Positions 56,966 through 64,000 of a stretch of DNA of 64,000 nucleotides are shown in pieces. This DNA is from Branchiostoma belcheri (Eukaryota; Chordata; Leptocardii; Amphioxiformes; Branchiostomatidae). A program made the position numbers and the translations under genes. The stretch is from NCBI RefSeq assembly GCF_001625305.1, contig NW_017802824.1, forward strand, positions 4,033,700-4,097,699, read 5' to 3'. Each line of letters starts with the position of its first letter. Within the stretch, counting starts at the first letter, position 1. The notes beneath the pieces were generated by a model. That model was not told the DNA's origin. It was given only the letters and a program-made list of their open reading frames with translations, and ran no database searches.

Positions 56966-58227
56966 TGACTGTAATCTTACGTGACTGATGAACCTCTTGT
57001 ATGAAAACTTTTATTTTTCAAAGTTGTTTGGCGGAAAACTACGGAGGATGGCACTCAGGCTGAAGACAACTCAGTAATGAGTTTTCAATAAACACGATAA
57101 GCCGTACGTTACGTGGTCCTGGTCCATCAATCATTGAGATGACGTGTTGATGAGAATCATACTGTGAAATAGAAGTCGTTTAACAGCGAGATTGGGGTTA
57201 AGATGGGATCTACGATCTTAAAGGGTTTGTGCATGGGCTGTTTTCTTTTATTAAATTCATCTCACATGATTAGTTTTTTTTCCTGTTAAGTACGTACACA
57301 CACATTGCATACCGGTGTCTTGGTTTTAAATTGTTTTGTTTGCAATTAGCCTTTGGGCATGGTTTTGCAATAAACTTCTATAATTAGTTATGGCTTCACC
57401 ACTATGTGGTCAAGACATATTGTGTTTTTTTTACAAAATGTTTATACGGATACACACAACAAAAGTTCAGCTATGCTGGGGAGCTTTCGAGACGTACTCT
57501 GTCTCTTCATCAACCTGATTAAGATCTCGTCTTGTGTTCCCTCGTGTTTCTTCTACTTCTCCTCCTCCTGCCATTTCTTTAAAGGGAGTCAACTCCGATC
57601 CCTTTTTTCAGCCAAATGACCTGAAATTTCATGGAGCGTCAGATCATGGATCTAGAAAAGATCGATCACCTCAAAAAATTATGTCCCTTGCAGAGATCCA
57701 CAAAAAAAAGATCCACAAAAAAAAAGGCTAGGGTCGGCAATTTTTTCTAGGGCCGGTCGGGAAACAGCTAGGAAACACAGCATTTTTCCTAGGTCTTGTC
57801 GAAAACAGCTTCGTTTTCAAAACGTCTGACAGTTTTCAACATCTATCGAGTTTTCAAAACATGTACCATACAGTAGATGTCTAACCTTCATCTATCTACG
57901 TACTTTTGAGTTTGACCACAACCAATGAATGTTGCTGTACCTCCCCCAATTTTGCCCTTCCCATTTGTTGAATAAATCCCATTGTACTATGACATGATTA
58001 GTTTTACTGCCCTGCCAACTCTGATCCTGATACCACGCTTTGTTTTAATGCCACATCACACTACCTTAGCTAAGACAAATCTGTTTACACGTAGGAATGA
58101 CGCAGGACTGTTCATCAGGGTTCCCCATGTGACGGGAAGTTTCGTCGGTTCTGACGCATATGCTAATGAACCCAACCGCCGTCTCCTGTACAGAATACCT
58201 CCCATAGAAGAGAAGTCATCTCCGTAA

Positions 58228-58720
58228 GGCCATGTTGGTTTAATTTTATGGATGACATCCTCTGAAGACCGAATAAAAAAAATTCCGGACAAAAAAATGT
58301 AGCTTAACTACAGGAATACAAAGTTGGAGTATATAGTAGAGGGGAATCATTCCTCAAGCTACCGACATCTTGCACATGTGAGAACGGGAACTATGCGGCT
58401 CCAGATGTCTTACTGAGGGACGACTGCGTGTGCAAGATGTCGGTAGCTTGAGGAATGAATCCCCTCTACTATATACAGGAATACAAAGTTGGTATTGTGA
58501 ATTTGCGGTAGTAGCAGTACATGTAATTGACTAGTTTTACGACAAGTCAGCACATACTGGCCTTTGGGGCATTTATGAGTCGGTACTGTACTGGTCTCTT
58601 TTGAGTGCTATCGAGCCTCGGCAGCATGGGTGCTATTCTCCGTAGTTACCGCCGGCTCCCTATTGTCACAAGCTACCATGGACTACGGAGGATGGCACCT
58701 AGGCCAGAGCTTCTTCGATC
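58228..58720. mobile_element. Family E element, reverse copy interrupted by a foldback
   Basis: AATTTTATGGATGACATCCT at the left, TGTGAATTTGCGGTAGTA (58497-58514) and the family C palindrome (58628-58699) follow in the reverse order of 12047-11640. A foldback (58329-58476) splits it. The far right end is not recognisable. Confidence 0.65.
58329..58476. mobile_element. Foldback insertion with duplicated target
   Basis: Arms of about 46 bp (58331-58376 and 58430-58476: TATATAGTAGAGGGGAATCA and CAAGCTACCGACATCTTGCA) enclose a 53-bp loop. On each side is CAGGAATACAAAGTTGG (the left copy has one extra A). The counterpart sequence at about 11900-11965, minus strand, has this segment once and no foldback. 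Confidence 0.8.
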
Positions 58721-58799
58721 TTTTTTAAAATTATTTTTAGAACAATAACGCGGATGTTTCCCGACTGACTCTTGCAAAAACTTATCAAAAAGAGAAGGG

Positions 58800-60480
58800 T
58801 CCCTCTCGGTGTGAGCGGTTCAAACCTTAAAGTCTTAGTCTCAGGTTTGCCATCTTTGAAGACCCCAGCCTTTTTTGATCGAGAGCTGGTAAGGGAATAA
58901 AGTTTTTAACCTGACATCTGAAATTCAAACCCTCTGATTCTGAAGCATCATTTAACGCATTTAGAAGCATTTTTTTCTTCAGTACATATGGTGAAATAAT
59001 TTTCCACACGCAAACAGGTGGACGGGTTCTTGAAACAGTCCCGATGCATCGTAAAGCTATATTTGTTGGATCATTTTAGTCGAAATCTCTAGAAAAAAAT
59101 GATTTAAAGAAAAAAAAAACGCAATGCAAATCCCTACCTATACCATAATGGCGCTTTTAACTCCATATGCCTATACCGTCCCTATTTTTCAGGATTGAAA
59201 TCAGAAACACAACATTAATTTTCTTAGGCCTAGCTACTACTACACAGAGTAGAGGAACTGTGGCTTTCAATTATTCTCATAGTCTTCCCTACGGCATGAT
59301 ATACGTTCTGGCGTGCGTCAGGAAAAAGGGATGCCGTAGACGCAAGGTCCTTCAGGCAGTCAGACACGGGAATTACACGGAGTCCAGACTGCTACCACGG
59401 CTTACACAGGGCAGATCTTCGGCCCCAGAGTCAACATACCCCCGAGGAAATGTTGCATTAGCCCCGCTCTAGATAGATTTGGACAATTAAAGGCGCTCCA
59501 AGCCATTTCAGGGGAGTAGAACCGGATTTTTGAAGTCACTTTTTTGGTCATGTTTTAGAATGTATTAAGTAGTAAGTCAACCCCCTTTACATACTTACAT
59601 ACGTGTAGCATATTGATATCTGTAACAGACTATAAGGCAAACATATTATGTCGTTGACAGAAAAGGATTGTTTGCTTGATATTACAGGCTGGCTCTAGCA
59701 ATCCAGCGGTGTTATCAAAAATAAAGTTGCGTCTTTTGGGGTTATTTCAACGTTCAAGTTCAAGTATGAAATGATGAAATGTGCTAGGAAATGACAGTGA
59801 ATGTCAATATAAGACAGTATTCATCATCCAAAATATTTTTTCTAGAGGATGTCACCCATATAATCAAATCAACATGGCCTTACTTTGTTAGGCGAGAATA
59901 GAAATGCAGTACACAGTACCTATAACAAGCCCAAGCCGCAGCCAAAGGAGAGAGACTAGTAACCGTGCAGGGTTACACGAGATTGAATTCTACACACACC
60001 TAACAGGAAAAAAAGCTTTTAGTCCTACCTAGAATTAGCACATCTCATCGGAATAACCATATAATCAAGATGGAACAAGTAGATAACCTTGCCAGTATCC
60101 TCCTTTAAATTTGTACCTAAAAGTGGTGCAAGCCTAAAGAGAATATGATGTCTTAATGGATTTCTAATCAAGGCCAACTTGTGGTGTTTATTCACCTGTT
60201 TCTTTGAAAGGCTTGGGAATGATAGAATATAGAGTTAAGCCCCTTATCATTATACACCCAATCTTGCACTACAAGTATAAGGTACTGTACCGTTGTACCT
60301 TGCCAGAAATGTAATCATGATTTGTAAGGCTTTGAAAGGTAATAAGAGGATCGAAAAATGGAGTATTGTTGAAAACCGGAAGTAAATGACAATTACATGA
60401 AGATTATTTTAATTAGAATGTTTAACTTTTTGGAGCAAAAATATTACAAAGTGCTCCTTTAACTTTTTTCTTCCATATAC
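58800..60480. other. No gene recognised
   Basis: A 101-codon frame at 59167-59472 shows no recognisable domain and lacks supporting splice signals. The rest is AT-rich DNA without visible structure. Confidence 0.4.
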
Positions 60481-60499
60481 TCCCAGTAAATTCGAATAG

Positions 60500-61235
60500 G
60501 AGGTCTGTATCTTTATCTATATAGCCAATACAACCGCCCTTCGGCGTAACACACCAGCTTCACATGCGGGCGGCGCGGCGGCAGCTGGCTACATTACACC
60601 GAACGACCTGTTACACCCAATCTTTGCACATTTAATTGCAGGAGTTGTTTAAAACTTTTTAGTGATGATGCCCCAACCGTACTTGATGGCAACGAGTTGC
60701 ACTCTACGAGAGTACTTGGAATGGAGAGGTCGTCATTCAACACACGTTTCCGAAACCGCTTTCATATCAGTGGACCTGAATAATTAACAAAGTCATTTCT
60801 CTTCCACAGACACTATTGAAGAGCCCATCAGGGATGTCTTCTTGATCTCAACCCTGTAGCGGAAAGGAACCTTTGCGGTTGGGCTGTATGATCTTCTCGG
60901 GGTCGGATAGGTGATCATCTCGTGCTGGTCACATGTGTCTTAAAGGCATCCAGTGCAGTTTTAAGGCTCTGAAACCCGACTTTCATAGCCAATATTCTAT
61001 CTGTATCTGTATCTGTATCTGTATAGCCGGTATAACCGCCTTTCGGCGTAACACACCAGCTTCGCAGGCACGCGGCGCGGCGGCAGCTGGCTATATTACA
61101 CCGATCGACTTGTTACACCTAACCCTTGAACTTCTAGCTCTAGACATTGTTTAAAGCTATCTATTGACAATGCCCCTACTGTACTTGGTGACAGTGAGTT
61201 CCACTCTGCGATAGTTCTAGGAAAGTCTAGGAATA
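60500..61235 (+). repeat. Two direct copies of a repeat beginning with (TATCTG)n
   Basis: Copies at about 60500-60740 and 60990-61235 share TCGGCGTAACACACCAGCTT, GGCGCGGCGGCAGCTGGCTA and CGACCTGTTACACC/CGACTTGTTACACC. The second follows a CTGTATCTGTATCTGTAT run. A terminal microsatellite suggests the end of a non-LTR retroelement, but no reverse transcriptase sequence is visible. Confidence 0.7.
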
Positions 61236-62145
61236 TTCTAGTCATCTATCTACACACTGAGTTTAAACCACACTATCCCAATGTATAATGACCCTCATGG
61301 ACCAAAAATTCCCAAAATTCTGACGAAACATTAATGAACGGTTACTGGAAGATCCCTGCGATGATTTTAGGGTACCAAAAAATCACTCTTCATTTCTATT
61401 CCTTTACATTTTCTTCTCGTCCTTTGGAATGGATTTCCGGAAAGGGAGGAGGCGAAACCGCCGGAGCGAGATCGCTGAGACACCGGCAAAGCGTTGGGAA
61501 ATATGGGCCAAAAAAGAACTGTTGAAAACTCGAGCTCCTTATTCTGAACATGTACTGTAGTTACCTCAGTGCTGACCCTATGAGAGAAGGAGGGATACAG
61601 TGGGCATCAAGTATTGAGCTGCCGTCTAAAAAGGATTTCATAAAGCCATAAGCTGCAATTAAAAGTTCTATCTGGGGTGAGGATATATAGATATTTAAGC
61701 TCCCACCCTCAAGGCTACACGGTGGTTCTCTCTGGGATATTTGACCTTGGCGAAAACCCAAGTTGAACTTACCCAAGGTGGTTGAAAATCTGAGCACACT
61801 TGTAGAGAATTGTGTAATCTAGGCGCAGAAGAGTTCTTACTAGCCTGGTTACCAGGCTCCTAGGGCTTCAGTTCAGGCCGCTCTTCCTGGTTTGATCATG
61901 CAGCCGAAGAAGGCAAGCACCGAGGCTATCTTTTTATTATATATATATTTTTTAATTTGGTTCTCATTTTTCTTTTCCTTTAAAAGTGCGTAACCCATAT
62001 ACACACATACAGCGAGAAGAGGAATACATACCAGCACAACTGACATACAGTATCTATTGGTAACTTTAAAACAGGTACCTAGTTTACAAAGCATGGAAAT
62101 ATCATGTGCATTTGCTCGCAAATATCGGCTTTCTAAAACTGTAGG

Positions 62146-62330
62146 AGTAGTAGTAGTAGTAGTAAGCCTTTATTTAATCTCGATAAGCTTGTTCGGTACA
62201 TACCGCTTTTCAACAAGGTCGAGGGTGAGGGCGGGGTCACGGATTACAAATCAAACCAAAATATAATACAAAATCAAAACAAAATGCAAATCAAAATATA
62301 ATACAGAAATAAATAGTAAATCATCAGTCC
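62146..62330. repeat. Possible LINE 3'-tail remnant
   Basis: A (GTA)n run abutting AAGCCTTTATTTAATCTCG is, on the minus strand, an AATAAAGGCTTACTACTAC-type terminus as often found at ends of non-LTR elements. It is followed by AATCAAAATATAATAC-type short repeats. Assignment is tentative. Confidence 0.35.
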
Positions 62331-62689
62331 GTTATCAGTCCAAGTTCCTTATCTAAATGTGTGCAACGTGTCACGTAGAAGAGTTAGAGGTCAGTGTTTG
62401 TAATGGAATATGCATGTTTAGCCAATGTCTGTAGGTGCATCTACAAAGGCCAAGCGAACAGCCTTTAGCTTACGCGAGATAACGTCCTTAGATTCCTTAA
62501 TCTCTAATAATGAATTGGTTTTTGCCATAATCCATCTTGATTACTTCCGAATCGGTACTTATCCGGAGTGGTCTCTTTCCTTTGTGTGTCAGAAGCTGTG
62601 ATTGCAATCCTTTGTGGGTACAAAAATTTAATAATCTTTTATCTCATGTTCCGAGGCACGGATTCAAGGATTTCGTATACAAAGTCAAA

Positions 62690-62966
62690 TGGATATCCGT
62701 GTTTTTTTATTTTTTATTTTTATTCCAACATGTAATCACCAGACGTGGTGACGACACACTCAAGTTTTTTCAACTTATATTAATGCCGCCACCAACACAG
62801 GGGACAAATACATGACAGGACAATACTCATTTACACCTGAGCTGAGTGAGGAAAGTCGTGTAAAGTGCCTTTCCCAAGGGCACAAGATCGGTGGCATGTC
62901 AGGACTCGAACCCGGGACTCTAAGTTCCGAGTCGCGCACTCTGCCACTACACCACACGACCCCACA
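62690..62966 (-). mobile_element. tRNA-derived SINE, most complete copy
   Basis: On the minus strand: tRNA-like head with GTAGTGGCAGAGTGCG and a perfect B box GGTTCGAGTCC (62912-62902), then CCCTTGGGAAAGGCACTTTA, CTCAGGTGTAAATGAGTATT, TGTGTTGGTGGCGGCATTAA and an A-rich tail at the low-coordinate end. Pol III transcription is expected from family knowledge. Confidence 0.8.
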
Positions 62967-63950
62967 CATATCCGTGTTAACAGTTTTCGGGAGCATACGC
63001 TGGAAGATTTCTTTACAGCGGATTTAGTCAAAATATAGTATCGAAATAAGCGGCTCATTTTGCCCTGTGACTTGTTTGCAAGAAAAAAATTGCCTCACTA
63101 AAATCTTGTTTTGCCTTGAATATCGCGAAACCATCAAAGAGCAATGGCATACAAACGTAATGAGACGGGGGGCGCCACAGACTTTCTGCAACCTATGATC
63201 CACTGCTCACGGAGTCACTTTTGTTATCTGCGTGACGTCACGGAAGCGGTGGATTGTTCATTCCTTGACAGAGACTGGAGTTGTACAGTCGAAAATTTAG
63301 GTGAGTCCAGTTTGTTGTGTTGGATATTGCAGTTTAAACTTGTTTCATAATGACTTCTACCAACACAGATGGACTTTCAAGATATGACAAACAACCGTGT
63401 ACATGCATGTTGAAGAATTGATAACTGTTCCACCCAAGAGCTATCTGTAACCAAATCATCGGCTATCTGTCACGGACATCCTCTGGGACATACGTTTGAG
63501 GCATTTCTGAAAATTGAACCTAGGCCCTAGAACGTGAGAATGCGTTTGATTTCCCAATTCGCCTGTAAAAACTGTGCAATACAGATTCAAGACGCTGACA
63601 TGATGAAAAAATCATAGGTATGATAAGTACTAATATGAGAATTTTTACACAACAAAGTGCTTTATGAAGCTGCCGTTTTGGTGACCGTCTACAACCTTCC
63701 TCAGGGCAATTCTGACTAGTTCACATTGCACAACAGCTTTTATAGATGCGTTACGAAACGTAAAACATTTTACCAACCTAATGAAACTATTAGGCGACAA
63801 TCTTCTAGTTACTGCGTACACAAGAGCCCCTACCGGTCACCAATGAAATTGCAGGTGTCGGTAGGACCTCAGACCTGCCAAGCAACGTCACCCCATATGT
63901 ACATACCGCCAAAATTAATCAACAATGATCGACAAGGTTACCCTAATTAT

Positions 63951-63987
63951 GGGTTCACCACACCACGAAGTGGTGGTGAACCCATAT
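63951..63987. repeat. Hairpin at the window's right edge
   Basis: ATGGGTTCACCACACCACGA is followed by AGTGGTGGTGAACCCAT, a perfect or nearly perfect stem with a very short loop. It may be the edge of another foldback element cut by the window end. Confidence 0.75.
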
Positions 63988-64000
63988 TGCTTTTTCTGAT

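Noticed and set aside
59167-59472. Plus-strand 101-codon open frame
   Set aside because: No recognised motif and no exon borders in suitable positions.

Overview
This window looks like nuclear DNA from an invertebrate animal, probably a marine deuterostome such as a lancelet (Branchiostoma). It has GT-AG introns of 0.3 to 7 kb, small GC-rich exons in AT-richer DNA, a single group I metabotropic glutamate receptor gene, and many short dispersed, foldback and tRNA-derived repeats. The species call is inference; the eukaryotic multi-exon structure is read directly.

The main gene is on the minus strand, 34481 to 5202. Fifteen exons join without a frame break into 1,283 residues: signal peptide, Venus-flytrap glutamate-binding domain, a nine-cysteine domain, seven membrane helices and a tail of about 450 residues. 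Every junction phase fits and the exon lengths total 3,852 nt. Residues known to bind glutamate in vertebrate mGlu1/5 are nearly all conserved, except one Glu that is Gln here.

The left edge (420-2254, plus strand) carries the last four exons of a second, more divergent class C GPCR whose 5' part lies outside the window. The two genes converge tail to tail, with about 2.9 kb between their stop codons; a long foldback repeat lies in that gap.

Two exons of the main gene have duplicated remains in adjacent introns. The last 56 nt of exon 4 with its splice donor region recurs five more times in a tandem array of about 185-bp units (23779-24706). Exon 8 has a degenerate copy with an in-frame stop (14673-14805).

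From 34.5 to 64 kb I find no confidently coding gene. There are a few weak exon candidates (37.6, 42.4-42.8, 45.1-45.3 and 50.6-50.9 kb), satellite-like arrays, microsatellites, foldback elements, tRNA-derived SINEs and several dispersed repeat families. One foldback element (58329-58476) sits between duplicated flanks, and an uninterrupted version of its target is present at about 11.9 kb. I saw no CRISPR array, rRNA, complete tRNA or intact transposase gene.
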